A stretch of 56,502 nt of DNA, from the NCBI GenBank assembly GCA_949298575.1, contig CASFXH010000013.1, positions 1 through 56,502 of the forward strand. Reading direction: 5' to 3'. Origin of the DNA: an uncultured Parabacteroides sp. (GTDB taxonomy: Bacteria; Bacteroidota; Bacteroidia; Bacteroidales; Tannerellaceae). Position numbers and translations under genes: made by a program. Each line of letters opens with the position of its first letter. Positions within the stretch are counted from its first letter, which is position 1. The notes beneath the pieces were generated by a model. It ran no database searches. It was not told the origin of the DNA and worked only from the letters and a program-made list of their open reading frames with translations. Shown here piece after piece: positions 25,710 to 35,540 of this stretch.

Positions 25710-26513
25710 ATGAAAATCACGGTTATTGGATCAGGAAATATGGGTGGCGCGATCGCGCTTGGCTTAGCGAAAGGCTCGGTTTTCAGGGCGGAGGATATCA
25801 CTTGCACGGCACGGACGGAGAAAACTTTGGAGCGGATGCGGCGGGCGAATCCGGCGCTTGGGTTGACGACGGACAACGTGGCGGCGGTCCGCTCGGCCGA
25901 TTGGGTGTTGTTGGCCGTAAAGCCATGGCTCGTCGAGTCGGTGATCCGGGAGATCCGGCCGGCGCTCGATTTGGAGCGGCAGCTTATCCTTTCGGTCGCG
26001 GCGACGGTCTCGCTCGATCAGTTGGCGCGTTTCCTCGTGCGGCGGGAAGCGGAAGAAGAGCTGGTCGTGCCCCGCTTGATCCGGGTGATGCCGAACACGG
26101 CGATTGAGGTAGGCAGCAGCATGACGTTCCTTTGCGAGCAAGGAGCTGAGCCAGAGGAAGTCGATTTGGCGCTCAGGGCCTTTGGCGAATTGGGGCACGC
26201 GCTTTTGATCGACGAGAAGAAAATGGACGCCGCGATGGCCTTGGCTTCGTGTGGCATCGCTTACGCGTTGCGCTACATCCGGGCCGCCATGGAAGGGGGC
26301 GTCGAGTTGGGGATGCCGGCTGGGGAAGCCCAGGAGATCGTCGCTTACACCGTGAAAGGGGCCGCCGACCTGTTGTTGGCTCATGGCTCGCATCCGGAGG
26401 TGGAGATCGACAAAGTGACGACGCCCGGTGGACTTACGATCCGAGGATTGAACGAAATGGAGGCGGCTGGTTTCTCGTCGGCGGTCGTTCGAGGATTGAA
26501 GGCGAGCAAATGA
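25710..26513 (+). CDS. proC: Pyrroline-5-carboxylate reductase
   Basis: This 267-residue protein catalyses the last step of proline synthesis, NAD(P)H reduction of pyrroline-5-carboxylate. The N-terminal Rossmann motif GSGNMGGAIALGL (residues 7-19), the VLLAVKPW segment and the C-terminal TTPGGLTIRGLNEMEAAGF signature are typical, and the length is normal. GGAGAGG lies shortly before the ATG. The stop codon overlaps a possible ATG of the next gene (ATGA, 26510-26513). proB and proA are 3.5 kb downstream, so the pathway is clustered but not in one operon. Confidence 0.95.
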   Translation: MKITVIGSGNMGGAIALGLAKGSVFRAEDITCTARTEKTLERMRRANPALGLTTDNVAAVRSADWVLLAVKPWLVESVIREIRPALDLERQLILSVAATVSLDQLARFLVRREAEEELVVPRLIRVMPNTAIEVGSSMTFLCEQGAEPEEVDLALRAFGELGHALLIDEKKMDAAMALASCGIAYALRYIRAAMEGGVELGMPAGEAQEIVAYTVKGAADLLLAHGSHPEVEIDKVTTPGGLTIRGLNEMEAAGFSSAVVRGLKASK

Positions 26514-26542
26514 GTGAGCGGATGAACCAAAAGGAAAAAATC

Positions 26543-27640
26543 ATGAGCTCGAGCAGAAGAGATTTTATCAAGCGGCTGACCGTGGCTGGCGCGGTGGCCG
26601 GAACCGCGGGATTGGCCTCGTGCGCACGGGCCGAGCAAGGCGCGCTGGATGGGAACGAGAAAGAGGAGGCGGTCGCGAGTCGTCTCATTGTGCCCAAAGG
26701 CCAAGGGCTCCGGATTACGGGCACGTTCCTCGACGAGATTTCGCATGACATCCCGCACCAGAACTGGGGCGAACGGGAATGGGACCGCGACTTCGCCTAC
26801 ATGAAGGCGATCGGGATCGATACCGTGATCATGATCCGGTGCGGTTATCGGAAGTTCATCACCTATCCGTCGAAATACCTGATGGAGAAGTTTGGCTGCT
26901 ATCAGCCCTCGGTCGACCTCCTTGACATGTTCTTGCGTTTGGCGGGAAAGTATGGCATGAAGTTCTATTTCGGTCTCTACGACTCCGGGAAATATTGGGA
27001 CACGGGCGACCTCACGTGGGAAATTGACTCGAATAAGTTTGTCATCGAGGAGGTATGGCGCGAGTACGGCCATTACTCGAGTTTCCAAGGTTGGTACTTG
27101 TGCCAGGAGATTAGCCGGGCCACGCGGGGAGCCGTCGCCGCTTTCGGGGGGCTGGGGAAACAATGCAAGGAAGTCTCGGGTGGTTTGCCTACGCTCATTT
27201 CCCCTTGGATTGATGGCAAGAAGGCGGTGGATGCCGCCTCGGGCAACCTGACGAAGGCGCAAGCGGTCTCTGTCGAGGAGCACGAGCGCGAGTGGTCGGA
27301 AATATTCGAGGGCATCAAAGACTACGTCGACGCCTGCGCCTTTCAGGACGGGCACATCGATTACGATGAGCTTGACGCCTTCTTTAGCGTCAACAAGAAG
27401 ATGGCCGACCGTTATGGGATTGAATGCTGGACCAACGCCGAGTCGTTCGATCGCGACATGCCGATCAAGTTTTTCCCCATCAAGTTCGACAAATTACGCC
27501 TGAAGCTAGAGGCCGCCGCTCGCCAAGGTTATGACAAAGCCATCACGTTCGAGTTCTCGCACTTCATGAGCCCTCAATCCGCTTATCTTCAGGCAGGCCA
27601 TCTTTATGATCGTTATAAGGAGTATTTTGATATCCCTTAA
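26543..27640 (+). CDS. DUF4434-type TIM-barrel lipoprotein with Tat-like signal
   Basis: The protein has 365 residues from the ATG at 26543, chosen because AAGGA lies at the right distance and the signal begins directly (SSSRRDFIKRL). Alternative ATGs at 26510 and 26522 remain possible. The twin-arginine motif is followed by a hydrophobic stretch and a lipobox-like LASC. The mature part starts with GTFLDEISHDIPHQNWG and has strand-helix alternation with acidic and Trp-rich segments (SFQGWYLCQEIS, CWTNAESFDRDM, AITFEFSHFMSP) as in the DUF4434 glycoside-hydrolase-like barrel. The substrate is unknown. It is likely co-transcribed with proC, 29 bases after its stop, with no clear metabolic link. 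Confidence 0.75.
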   Translation: MSSSRRDFIKRLTVAGAVAGTAGLASCARAEQGALDGNEKEEAVASRLIVPKGQGLRITGTFLDEISHDIPHQNWGEREWDRDFAYMKAIGIDTVIMIRCGYRKFITYPSKYLMEKFGCYQPSVDLLDMFLRLAGKYGMKFYFGLYDSGKYWDTGDLTWEIDSNKFVIEEVWREYGHYSSFQGWYLCQEISRATRGAVAAFGGLGKQCKEVSGGLPTLISPWIDGKKAVDAASGNLTKAQAVSVEEHEREWSEIFEGIKDYVDACAFQDGHIDYDELDAFFSVNKKMADRYGIECWTNAESFDRDMPIKFFPIKFDKLRLKLEAAARQGYDKAITFEFSHFMSPQSAYLQAGHLYDRYKEYFDIP

Positions 27641-27703
27641 AAAACGTATGGTAAGAGATCGTTCATGATCGATTTCAAGAAGTGATTTATGGATTAAAAT
27701 CTT

Positions 27704-27711
27704 TATCTTCG
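27704..27711 (+). promoter_or_regulatory. -7 box of the XRE-cupin/ligase/proBA operon
   Basis: TATCTTCG, a common local variant of TAnnTTTG, 38 bases before the ATG at 27750. No exact TTTG was found at the -33 position. Confidence 0.45.
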
Positions 27712-27749
27712 CGGGCGAGATAAGTCAAAAATCATAACAAAATAAAACG

Positions 27750-28304
27750 ATGAACGAGCAAATTAAACAAATCGCGGAACGGCTGGCAGGCCTGCGCGAC
27801 GCATTGGAACTATCGGTAGAGGAAGTGGCGGCGACGTGTCACCTGACGCCCGAGCAATACCGTGAGCTGGAAAGCGGCAATGTCGACATCTCGGTGAGCG
27901 TTCTCCATCAGATCTCGCAAGCCTATGGCGTGGAGCTGACTACGTTGATGTTTGGCGATGAGCCGAAGATGAGTACCTATTTCGTGACTCGCAAGGGGAA
28001 AGGCGTGGCTGTTGAGCGTACGAAAGCCTATAAATACCAATCGTTGGCGGCCGGTTTTGTCGGGCGTCAGGCTGATCCTTTCTTGGTGACGGTCCATCCG
28101 AAGCCCGACGACGAGCCGATCTACCTCAATTCGCATCCCGGGCAAGAGTTCAATCTGGTGCTTCGGGGCCGTTTACTTCTCCAAATCAACCATAAGGACT
28201 TGATCCTGGAGGAGGGCGACAGCATCTATTTCAATTCGGAGTTGCCCCATGGCATGAAGGCGCTCGATGGCGAGAAGGTCCGCTTCCTGGCCATTATCTT
28301 ATGA
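27750..28304 (+). CDS. XRE-family regulator with C-terminal cupin domain
   Basis: This 184-residue protein has an N-terminal helix-turn-helix (about residues 8-66; LSVEEVAATCHLTPEQYRELESG) followed by a cupin_2 barrel (about residues 105-180) containing HPGQEFNLVLRG and ELPHGMKAL, in which His/Glu residues can bind a metal or ligand. Such one-component regulators sense a small molecule. The acyl-CoA ligase gene starts 29 bases downstream, a pairing common in Bacteroidales, so it probably controls that gene and, by read-through, proB and proA. Confidence 0.88.
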   Translation: MNEQIKQIAERLAGLRDALELSVEEVAATCHLTPEQYRELESGNVDISVSVLHQISQAYGVELTTLMFGDEPKMSTYFVTRKGKGVAVERTKAYKYQSLAAGFVGRQADPFLVTVHPKPDDEPIYLNSHPGQEFNLVLRGRLLLQINHKDLILEEGDSIYFNSELPHGMKALDGEKVRFLAIIL

Positions 28305-28333
28305 TTCAGTAACGATTTAAAGGAACAAGAAAC

Positions 28334-29992
28334 ATGATAGAAAGGTTTGTAGCACAAACGAGATTCGAATCATCTGAAGATTTCAAGAAGAACTTAAAGA
28401 TCCGGGTGCCCGAGAACTTCAACTTCGGCTACGACGTGGTCGACGCGTGGGCGGCCGAGGCACCCGATAAGCTCGCGCTCCGTTGGACGAACGATCATGG
28501 GGCGCACGTCGATTTCACGTTTGCCCAAATGAAGCAAAAGACAGACCAGACGGCCTCTTACTTCCAGTCGCTGGGCATTGGCCGGGGGGATATGGTGATG
28601 CTGATCTTGAAACGTCGTTACGAGTTTTGGTTTTCCATCATCGCGTTGCATAAGCTGGGGGCGGTGGTGATCCCGGCGACCCATTTGTTGACGAAAAAAG
28701 ATATTGTCTACCGGGCGAACGCGGCCGATATCAAGATGATCGTCTGCGCGGGCGAGGAGGTGATCCTGCGCCACGTGGCCGACGCCCTGCCGGAGTCGCC
28801 TACCGTGCGGAAGGTCGTTTCCGTCGGGCCCCAAGTGCCTGAAGGCTTTGAGGACTTCCAGAAAGGCATCGAGGCGGCGGCTCCGTTCCATCGTCCTGAG
28901 CACGCGAACAGCAACGATGACATTTCCCTCATGTATTTTACCTCGGGTACGACAGGCGAGCCGAAGATGGTGGCGCATGATTTCACCTATCCCTTGGGGC
29001 ATATCACGACGGGCTGCTTCTGGCATAACCTCAACGAGGATAGCCTTCATTTGACGATCGCCGACACGGGTTGGGGCAAGGCTGTCTGGGGTAAATTGTA
29101 TGGGCAATGGATCGCGGGAGCCGCGGTGTTCGTTTATGACCACGAGAAATTCACCCCGGCCGACATGTTGCGGATGATCCAGGATTACAAGATCACCTCG
29201 CTCTGCGCTCCCCCGACGATTTTCCGTTTCCTGATCCGCGAGGACTTGACGAAATACGACCTCTCGTCCTTACGCTATTGCACGATCGCCGGCGAGGCGC
29301 TCAACCCCGCCGTCTTCGATACGTTCTACAAATTGACAGGCATTAAGCTGATGGAGGGCTTTGGGCAGACGGAGACGACGTTGACGATCGCCACCTTCCC
29401 TTGGATGGAGCCGAAACCCGGCTCGATGGGCCGCCCGAATCCCCAATACGACGTTGATTTGCTGCGTCCCGACGGTACGCCCGCGGAGGATGGCGAGCAA
29501 GGGCAGATCGTCATCCGCACCACGAATGGCAAGCCTTTGGGCCTTTTCAAGGAATATTACCGGGATCCGGAGCAGACGAGAGCCGCTTGGCACGATGGCG
29601 TCTATTATACGGGCGACGTGGCTTGGCGCGACGAGGACGGTTATTTCTGGTTCGTCGGCCGGGCGGACGACGTGATCAAGAGCTCGGGTTATCGCATCGG
29701 GCCGTTCGAGGTGGAGAGCGCGTTGATGACCCATCCGGCGGTCGTGGAATGCGCCATTACCGGCGTCCCCGACGAGATCCGCGGGCAAGTGGTGAAGGCG
29801 ACGATCGTGTTGGCCAAAGACTACAAGGCGAAGGCGGGCGAGGCGTTGATCAAGGAATTGCAAGACCACGTGAAGCGCGTCACGGCGCCCTACAAGTATC
29901 CACGTGTCGTGGAGTTTGTCGATGAGTTGCCCAAGACGATCAGTGGTAAGATCCGCCGGGTGGAAATACGCGATAAGGACAAGCAAGGATGA
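28334..29992 (+). CDS. Acyl-CoA synthetase (AMP-forming), medium-chain/acetyl type
   Basis: This 552-residue ligase activates a carboxylic acid to its acyl-CoA through an acyl-adenylate. The AMP-binding motif is [17 protein letters not shown] (about residues 198-214), followed by GEALNP and GFGQTETT. The hinge is [20 protein letters not shown], and the catalytic Lys near the C-terminus lies in [10 protein letters not shown]. The layout matches the ACSM-like or acetate/branched-chain ligases of Bacteroidetes; the exact acid is not clear. It follows the XRE-cupin regulator and overlaps proB by four bases. Confidence 0.9.
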   Translation: MIERFVAQTRFESSEDFKKNLKIRVPENFNFGYDVVDAWAAEAPDKLALRWTNDHGAHVDFTFAQMKQKTDQTASYFQSLGIGRGDMVMLILKRRYEFWFSIIALHKLGAVVIPATHLLTKKDIVYRANAADIKMIVCAGEEVILRHVADALPESPTVRKVVSVGPQVPEGFEDFQKGIEAAAPFHRPEHANSNDDISLMYFTSGTTGEPKMVAHDFTYPLGHITTGCFWHNLNEDSLHLTIADTGWGKAVWGKLYGQWIAGAAVFVYDHEKFTPADMLRMIQDYKITSLCAPPTIFRFLIREDLTKYDLSSLRYCTIAGEALNPAVFDTFYKLTGIKLMEGFGQTETTLTIATFPWMEPKPGSMGRPNPQYDVDLLRPDGTPAEDGEQGQIVIRTTNGKPLGLFKEYYRDPEQTRAAWHDGVYYTGDVAWRDEDGYFWFVGRADDVIKSSGYRIGPFEVESALMTHPAVVECAITGVPDEIRGQVVKATIVLAKDYKAKAGEALIKELQDHVKRVTAPYKYPRVVEFVDELPKTISGKIRRVEIRDKDKQG

Positions 29993-31062
29993 GACGGATC
30001 GCGGTCAAGATCGGAAGCAACGTGTTGACCCGGCCCGACGGGACGCTCGACATCACCCGCATGTCGGCTTTGGTGGATCAAGTGGCCGAGTTGCATCATC
30101 GGGGGCTGGAGATAATCCTTGTCTCGTCGGGGGCGGTCGCCTCGGGACGGAGCGAGATCCGGGTCGGGAAACGGCTCGACGCCGTCTCGGCCCGCCAGCT
30201 CTATTCGGCGGTCGGCCAGGCGAAGCTCATCAACCGTTATTACGAGCTTTTCCGCGAGCATCACATCGCCTGCGGACAGGTGCTCACGACGAAGGAGAGC
30301 TTCGGCAGCCGCGGTCATTACCTCAACCAAAAGCATTGCATGGAAGTGATGCTCGAGAACCGCGTGGTGCCCATCGTCAACGAGAACGACACCATCTCGG
30401 TCACGGAGCTGATGTTTACCGACAACGATGAGCTTTCCGGCCTCATCGCGACCATGATGGACGCCGAGGCCTTGATTATCCTCAGCAATATCGATGGCCT
30501 TTACGATGGCGATCCCGCCGATCCGGCCACGCGAGTGATCCCCACGGTCGCGGCAGGCAAGACCGATCTCTCGGACTACGTCCGGACGGGAAAATCTTCC
30601 TTTGGCCGCGGGGGGATGCTGACGAAATGCCGCGTCGCCCGCAAGGTGGCCGATGAGGGAATCCCCGTTTTTATCGCGAACGGCAAACGTGACCAGGCGC
30701 TGATCAACCTGATCGACCGCCCGGAAGAGACGCTCTGCACCCGCTTCCTGCCCGCGGCCCATCCGGCGAGTGGCGTGAAGAAATGGATCGCCCATTCGGA
30801 AGGCTTCGCCAAGGGAACGGCGACGGTCAACGCCGGCGCGGTGAGCGCCTTGACGGGCGACCGGGCCACGAGTCTGCTCCCGGTCGGCGTGGTGGCGATC
30901 GAGGGCGATTTCGAGAAAGACGACATCATCCGCATCGTCGACGAGCGGGGCGAGCAAATCGGCGTGGGCTGCGCGAACTACGACAGCGAGGAAGCCCGCC
31001 GCTTGATCGGCGCCCGCGCGCAAAAGCCCTTGGTCCATTACGATTATTTGTGCCTGGACTAA
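29989..31062 (+). CDS. proB: Glutamate 5-kinase
   Basis: This 357-residue enzyme phosphorylates glutamate in the first step of proline synthesis. It shows the amino-acid-kinase start ([15 protein letters not shown]), [19 protein letters not shown] and GRGGMLTK motifs, followed by a C-terminal PUA domain (about residues 270-357). The PUA domain is present in many, not all, ProB proteins. The ATG overlaps the ligase stop (ATGA), implying coupling. proA follows after 31 bases. Proline feedback inhibition is usual in the family but cannot be judged here. Confidence 0.95.
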   Translation: MRRIAVKIGSNVLTRPDGTLDITRMSALVDQVAELHHRGLEIILVSSGAVASGRSEIRVGKRLDAVSARQLYSAVGQAKLINRYYELFREHHIACGQVLTTKESFGSRGHYLNQKHCMEVMLENRVVPIVNENDTISVTELMFTDNDELSGLIATMMDAEALIILSNIDGLYDGDPADPATRVIPTVAAGKTDLSDYVRTGKSSFGRGGMLTKCRVARKVADEGIPVFIANGKRDQALINLIDRPEETLCTRFLPAAHPASGVKKWIAHSEGFAKGTATVNAGAVSALTGDRATSLLPVGVVAIEGDFEKDDIIRIVDERGEQIGVGCANYDSEEARRLIGARAQKPLVHYDYLCLD

Positions 31063-31093
31063 TTAAGGATAAAAGATTAACAAGAGAAGAATC

Positions 31094-32341
31094 ATGATAA
31101 AGGAACTATTGATGAAAGCGTCGGAGGCCAAGCGGTCGCTGCTCGCTTTAGGTGACGACCGGGTCAACGAGATCCTGCGGGCCGTATCGAAGTGCTTGGT
31201 CGAGGCGACGCCCCTTATTTTGGAGGCGAACGAGGAGGATTTGGCCCGCATGGACCCGAACGATCCGAAATACGACCGCTTGCGGCTGACGGCGGACCGC
31301 CTGGCGGGCATCGCGGGCGACATGGCGAGTGTCGCGACGCTGCCTTCGCCCGTGGGGCATCTCTTGAAGGAATGGAAAAGGCCGAATGGGATGCGGCTAC
31401 GGAAAGTCTCGGTCCCCTTCGGCGTGGTGGGCGTGATTTACGAGGCGCGGCCCAACGTCACGTGCGACGTCTTCTCGCTGTGCTTGAAGAGCGGCAACGT
31501 CTGTGTCTTGAAAGGCGGCTCGGACGCGGACCGCTCCAACCGCGCGCTGGTGGAGGTGATCCACGCGACGCTCCGGGCCTTCGGGGTGGAGCCCGCGGTC
31601 TGCACGCTCTTGCCCCCCGACCGGGAGGCGACGGCCGAGTTGCTCGTGGCCGAGGGATTGGTCGACCTGATCATCCCGCGGGGAAGCGGCGCGCTGATCC
31701 GCTACGTGCGCGACCACGCCCGGGTGCCGGTGATCGAGACGGGAGCGGGCATCTGCCACACGTATTTCGACCGCGACGGCGACTTGGCGAAGGGCCGGGC
31801 GATCGTGAACAACGCGAAGACCCGCCGGGTGAGCGTCTGCAACGCGCTCGATTGCCTGTTGGTCCACCAAGACCGCTTGGAGGACTTGCCCGACTTGTGC
31901 GCGCCCTTGTCCGAGAGCCGCGTCCTGATTTTCGCGGACGAGCGGGCTTACGCCGCCTTGGCCGAGCACTATCCCGCCGAGCTGCTGGCGAGGGCCACGG
32001 AGGAGAATTTCGGCACGGAGTTCCTGGACTACAAGATGGCGATCCGCGTGGTCGATTCATTGGATGAGGCGTTGAGGCACATCGCCCGCTATGGCTCGAA
32101 GCACAGCGAGTGCGTCGTGAGCGAGTCGGCGGAGGCGATCCGGCGCTTCCAGCTCGAGGTCGACGCCGCGTGTGTCTACGCCAACGTCTCGACCGCGTTC
32201 ACCGACGGGGCGCAGTTTGGCTTCGGGGCGGAGATCGGAATCAGTACGCAGAAGCTCCACGCCCGCGGACCGATGGCCTTGCCCGAATTGACGACCTATA
32301 AATACCTCATCGAAGGCGATGGGCAGATCCGGCCTAAGTGA
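31094..32341 (+). CDS. proA: Glutamate-5-semialdehyde dehydrogenase (gamma-glutamyl phosphate reductase)
   Basis: This 415-residue enzyme reduces glutamyl-5-phosphate to the semialdehyde with NADPH, the second step of proline synthesis. It has the aldehyde dehydrogenase fold: [32 protein letters not shown] and the catalytic Cys in [14 protein letters not shown]. The C-terminal [17 protein letters not shown] is the ProA signature. It is the last gene of the XRE-cupin/ligase/proB/proA operon; a repeat array and a new promoter separate it from argF. Confidence 0.95.
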   Translation: MIKELLMKASEAKRSLLALGDDRVNEILRAVSKCLVEATPLILEANEEDLARMDPNDPKYDRLRLTADRLAGIAGDMASVATLPSPVGHLLKEWKRPNGMRLRKVSVPFGVVGVIYEARPNVTCDVFSLCLKSGNVCVLKGGSDADRSNRALVEVIHATLRAFGVEPAVCTLLPPDREATAELLVAEGLVDLIIPRGSGALIRYVRDHARVPVIETGAGICHTYFDRDGDLAKGRAIVNNAKTRRVSVCNALDCLLVHQDRLEDLPDLCAPLSESRVLIFADERAYAALAEHYPAELLARATEENFGTEFLDYKMAIRVVDSLDEALRHIARYGSKHSECVVSESAEAIRRFQLEVDAACVYANVSTAFTDGAQFGFGAEIGISTQKLHARGPMALPELTTYKYLIEGDGQIRPK

Positions 32342-32366
32342 GAAGTCGATTTTTGATATCCATTGG

Positions 32367-32646
32367 GGGGCTTCCGAATGGTTGGAAGCTCCTTTTCCGC
32401 ATCCAGTTTCGGGACTTCGGAGTGTTGGAAGTTATCTTTCCGCATCCACTTTGGGACTTCGGAGTGTTGGAAGTTATCATCCAGCATCCACTTTGGGAAC
32501 TTCGAAGTGTTGGAAGTTATCATCCCGCATCCACTTTGGGGCTTCGGAGTGTTGGAAGTTATCTTTCCGCATCCATTTTGGGGCTTCGGAGTGTTGGAAG
32601 TTATCTTTCCGCATCCATTTTGGGGACTTTGGAGTGGTCGGAAATC
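32367..32646 (+). repeat. Array of about six 42-bp tandem repeats upstream of argF
   Basis: Units begin at about 32367, 32411, 32453, 32495, 32538, 32580 and a partial one at 32622. Units 5 and 6 are identical over 42 bases, units 2-4 are close, and units 1 and 7 are degenerate; unit 4 is 43 bases. The core reads GGGGCTTCGGAGTGTTGGAA then GTTATCTTTCCGCATCCATTTT. All forward frames are open, which follows from the repeat itself; the 43-base unit breaks any constant frame and no ribosome binding site is evident. The array ends 58 bases before the argF -33 box. Confidence 0.85.
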
Positions 32647-32704
32647 CGTTTGGGCGTCTTGCCCGGGGCTTCCGGCCCTTCCCGCGTTTCTGTTCAGACG
32701 CGTG

Positions 32705-32733
32705 TTTGTTTTTTGGGAAAACGTGTATCTTCG
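32705..32733 (+). promoter_or_regulatory. Promoter of argF
   Basis: TTTG (32705-32708) is followed after 17 bases by TATCTTCG (32726-32733), 48 bases upstream of the argF ATG. Confidence 0.55.
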
Positions 32734-32781
32734 CGAGGGTAGATCGATTTAGATAGATTCAATAGATTAAGCATAAAAAGA

Positions 32782-33738
32782 ATGAGAAACTTTACTTGTG
32801 TACAAGACTTGGGCGACCTGAAGCAGGCGCTCAAGGAGGCTTTCGAGATCAAGAAAGACCGTTTCCAGTTCGCCGAGCTGGGCAAAAACAAGACGTTGTT
32901 GATGATCTTCTTCAACTCCAGCCTGCGCACCCGCCTCTCGACACAGAAGGCGGCGATGAACCTGGGCATGAACACGATCGTGCTCGACGTAAACCAGGGC
33001 GCTTGGCGGCTCGAGACGGAGCGGGGCGTCATCATGGACGGCGACAAGCCGGAGCATCTGTTGGAGGCCGTCCCCGTGATGGGCTGCTATTGCGACGTGA
33101 TCGGCGTCCGCTCGTTCGCCCGCTTCGAGAGCAAGGAGGACGATTACAACGAGAAGATCCTGAACCAGTTCATCCAATATTCCGGTCGGCCGGTCTTCAG
33201 CATGGAGGCGGCGACGCGGCATCCGCTTCAGAGCTTCGCCGACCTGATCACGATCGAGGAATATAAGAAGACGGAGCGGCCGAAAGTCGTCATGACGTGG
33301 GCGCCGCATCCCAAATCGCTTCCCCAAGCCGTCCCGAACAGCTTCGCCGAGTGGATGAACGCGACGGACTATGAGTTCGTCATCACCCACCCCGAGGGCT
33401 ACGAGCTGGACCCGAAGTTCGTGGGGCGCGCCAAGGTGGAGTATGACCAGCGGAAGGCCTTCGAGGGCGCGGACTTTATCTACGCCAAGAACTGGGCGGC
33501 TTACCGGGACCCGAATTATGGGCAAGTGATCAACATGGATCGCGCGTGGACGGTCGATACGGAGAAGATGGCCCTGACGAACAACGCTTATTTCATGCAC
33601 TGCCTGCCCGTGCGCCGCAACATGATCGTGACCGACGACGTGATCGAGAGCCCCCAGAGCATCGTCATCCCCGAGGCCGCGAATCGGGAGATCTCGGCCC
33701 AGACCGTCTTGAAGCGAATCCTCGAAGGCTTGCGATAG
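32782..33738 (+). CDS. argF': N-succinylornithine-type carbamoyltransferase
   Basis: This 318-residue enzyme transfers carbamoyl phosphate to an N-acylated ornithine in arginine synthesis. The carbamoyl-phosphate motif SLRTRLSTQ (residues 47-55) replaces the STRT of ordinary ornithine enzymes. HPLQSFAD and the final HCLPVRRN motif are present. Counting from this start, residue 90 is Pro (DGDKP). In the Bacteroides fragilis enzyme, Pro90 marks N-succinylornithine use, while acetylornithine enzymes have Glu at the matching place. The substrate is therefore probably N-succinyl-L-ornithine. It is followed three bases later by the MutS-like gene. Confidence 0.92.
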   Translation: MRNFTCVQDLGDLKQALKEAFEIKKDRFQFAELGKNKTLLMIFFNSSLRTRLSTQKAAMNLGMNTIVLDVNQGAWRLETERGVIMDGDKPEHLLEAVPVMGCYCDVIGVRSFARFESKEDDYNEKILNQFIQYSGRPVFSMEAATRHPLQSFADLITIEEYKKTERPKVVMTWAPHPKSLPQAVPNSFAEWMNATDYEFVITHPEGYELDPKFVGRAKVEYDQRKAFEGADFIYAKNWAAYRDPNYGQVINMDRAWTVDTEKMALTNNAYFMHCLPVRRNMIVTDDVIESPQSIVIPEAANREISAQTVLKRILEGLR

Positions 33739-33741
33739 GTG

Positions 33742-35535
33742 ATGGACAAGATCTACACGTATTATCGCGAACGGATCGCCAAGGCGTCGGACGAGGCGCG
33801 GCGGCTCGGAAGGGAGATTTACCTTCTGGGCTCGGCGCGGCTCGGGCTGGTCGCCTTGGCGATCTTGCTGGTCTGGCTCCTGCGAGGGGCGGCGATGCCG
33901 TGGATCGTGGGGAGCGTAGGGACCTGCGCCCTCGTCTTCGCGGCGTTGATGCGGCGACACTTCACGCTTTACCGGAGAAAGGCGGAGCGGGAGAGGCTCA
34001 TCACGCTGAACGAGCGGGAGCTGAAAGGGCTGGACTACGACTTCAGCGCGTTCGACGGGGCGGCGGACAAGATCGACGCCGCTCATCCTTTCAGCCTCGA
34101 CCTGGATCTGTTTGGCGACCATTCCCTCTTTCAATCCCTGAACCGGACCGTCACCGCGGCGGGGCGCGAGCGCTTGGCCGATTGGTTTCTTCATCCCCTC
34201 ACGGACGCCGGGGCGATCCGGCGGAGGCAGGCTTTCGCGCGCGAGCTGGCCGAGCGGCCCGATTTCCGACAAAAGTTCTACGTCGATGGCGTGGAGCGGC
34301 CGGGGAGCCTTTCCGACGTGGAACGGCTGGCGAGGCTGGGCGAGGGGAGGCCGGCGTTTCGCGACAGGGCTTGGTGCCGCCTCGCCATCTGGCTGGTGCC
34401 GGCGGGGTGGATCGCCTTGTTCGCGACTTGCGGGATGGGGCTGGTCGGAGACTCCGTGTTGGGGCTTTATTGCTTGGTGGCGTTGGCTTTGGGCTACGGG
34501 AAGTCGAAGGCTTTGGCCTCGCTTTACGCCAGGGTGAACAAGATGGAGGAGATCCTGAAGTCGTATGCCCGGTTGGCCCGGCTGGTCGAGGGGGAGACGT
34601 TCCGCTCGGAGGCGGGGAGGGCGATCCGCGAGGCTTTCTTGGCGAACGGCTTGGCGGCCTCGACGGAGATCCGTCGGCTGTCCGCGCTGATCGGCGGGTT
34701 GGACCAGCGCTTCAGCTTGGCGGGGTTGGTGTTGAACCTGTTCTGCTTGCGCGACACGCGGCTGGCCATTCAGTTGGAGCGATGGATGGACGCGAACGCC
34801 CACCGTCTGCCCCGCTGGATCGACGCCTTGGCCGAGTTCGACGCCTATGCCTCGCTGGCCGGCTTCGCCTTCAACCACCCGGACTATCCGGACCCCACGT
34901 TCAGCGAGACTTACTTCGAGATGGAAGGCCGTCGGCTGGGGCATCCACTCCTCGACCGGGCGGTCTGCGTGCGCAACGACATCCGCGTCCCCCGAGCGCC
35001 GTGGTTCCTCATCATCACCGGGGCGAACATGGCCGGGAAGAGCACCTATCTCCGCACCGTCGGCGTCAACTATCTCTTGGCCTGCGTGGGGGCGCCGGTC
35101 TGCGCCGAGTCGCTCCGCCTTTATCCCGCGCCCTTGATGACGAGCCTCCGGACGTCCGACTCGCTGGCCAGCCACGAATCCTACTTCTTCGCCGAGCTGA
35201 AACGGTTGAGCCAGATCATCGAACGGCTTCGCGCCGGCGAGCGCCTCTTCATCATCCTCGACGAGATCCTGAAGGGGACCAACTCCGTCGATAAGCAGAA
35301 GGGCTCGCTCGCCCTCATGCGGCAGCTCGTCGGCTTGGGCTCGTGTGGCATCATCGCCACGCACGATTTGCTCCTTGGTTCCCTCGAGGAGGCTTTCCCC
35401 GAGGCCATCAAGAACTACCGCTTCGAGGCCGACATCCAGGACGACGAGCTCTCGTTCTCCTACGAGCTGCGGGAAGGGGTGGCGCAGAACATGAACGCTT
35501 GCTTCCTGATGCGGAAGATGGGCATCACGGTCTAG
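33742..35535 (+). CDS. Membrane-anchored MutS-family ATPase
   Basis: The protein has 597 residues from the ATG at 33742; a GTG at 33739 is also in frame. Two hydrophobic segments lie at about residues 30-75 and a second pair at about 215-255. The core/clamp domain of MutS follows, then the ABC-type ATPase with Walker A GANMAGKST (about residues 431-439), Walker B FIILDEILKGTNS and a THD motif (IATHDLLL). The mismatch-recognition domain I and a Smr domain are absent, so classical mismatch repair is unlikely. Such proteins are known in Bacteroidetes but their role is not established. Its stop is five bases from the convergent M48 gene. Confidence 0.85.
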   Translation: MDKIYTYYRERIAKASDEARRLGREIYLLGSARLGLVALAILLVWLLRGAAMPWIVGSVGTCALVFAALMRRHFTLYRRKAERERLITLNERELKGLDYDFSAFDGAADKIDAAHPFSLDLDLFGDHSLFQSLNRTVTAAGRERLADWFLHPLTDAGAIRRRQAFARELAERPDFRQKFYVDGVERPGSLSDVERLARLGEGRPAFRDRAWCRLAIWLVPAGWIALFATCGMGLVGDSVLGLYCLVALALGYGKSKALASLYARVNKMEEILKSYARLARLVEGETFRSEAGRAIREAFLANGLAASTEIRRLSALIGGLDQRFSLAGLVLNLFCLRDTRLAIQLERWMDANAHRLPRWIDALAEFDAYASLAGFAFNHPDYPDPTFSETYFEMEGRRLGHPLLDRAVCVRNDIRVPRAPWFLIITGANMAGKSTYLRTVGVNYLLACVGAPVCAESLRLYPAPLMTSLRTSDSLASHESYFFAELKRLSQIIERLRAGERLFIILDEILKGTNSVDKQKGSLALMRQLVGLGSCGIIATHDLLLGSLEEAFPEAIKNYRFEADIQDDELSFSYELREGVAQNMNACFLMRKMGITV

Positions 35536-35540
35536 CGAGC

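Noticed and set aside
32338-32742. Repeat-encoded proteins in the 42-bp array
   Set aside because: All frames are open because of the repeat composition; one 43-base unit breaks any constant frame, and no ribosome site or known repeat protein is seen.
32767-35364. Long open frame on the minus strand opposite argF and the MutS-like gene
   Set aside because: It lies antisense to two well-supported genes in GC-rich DNA, and its Arg/Gln/Pro/His-rich product has no recognisable domain.
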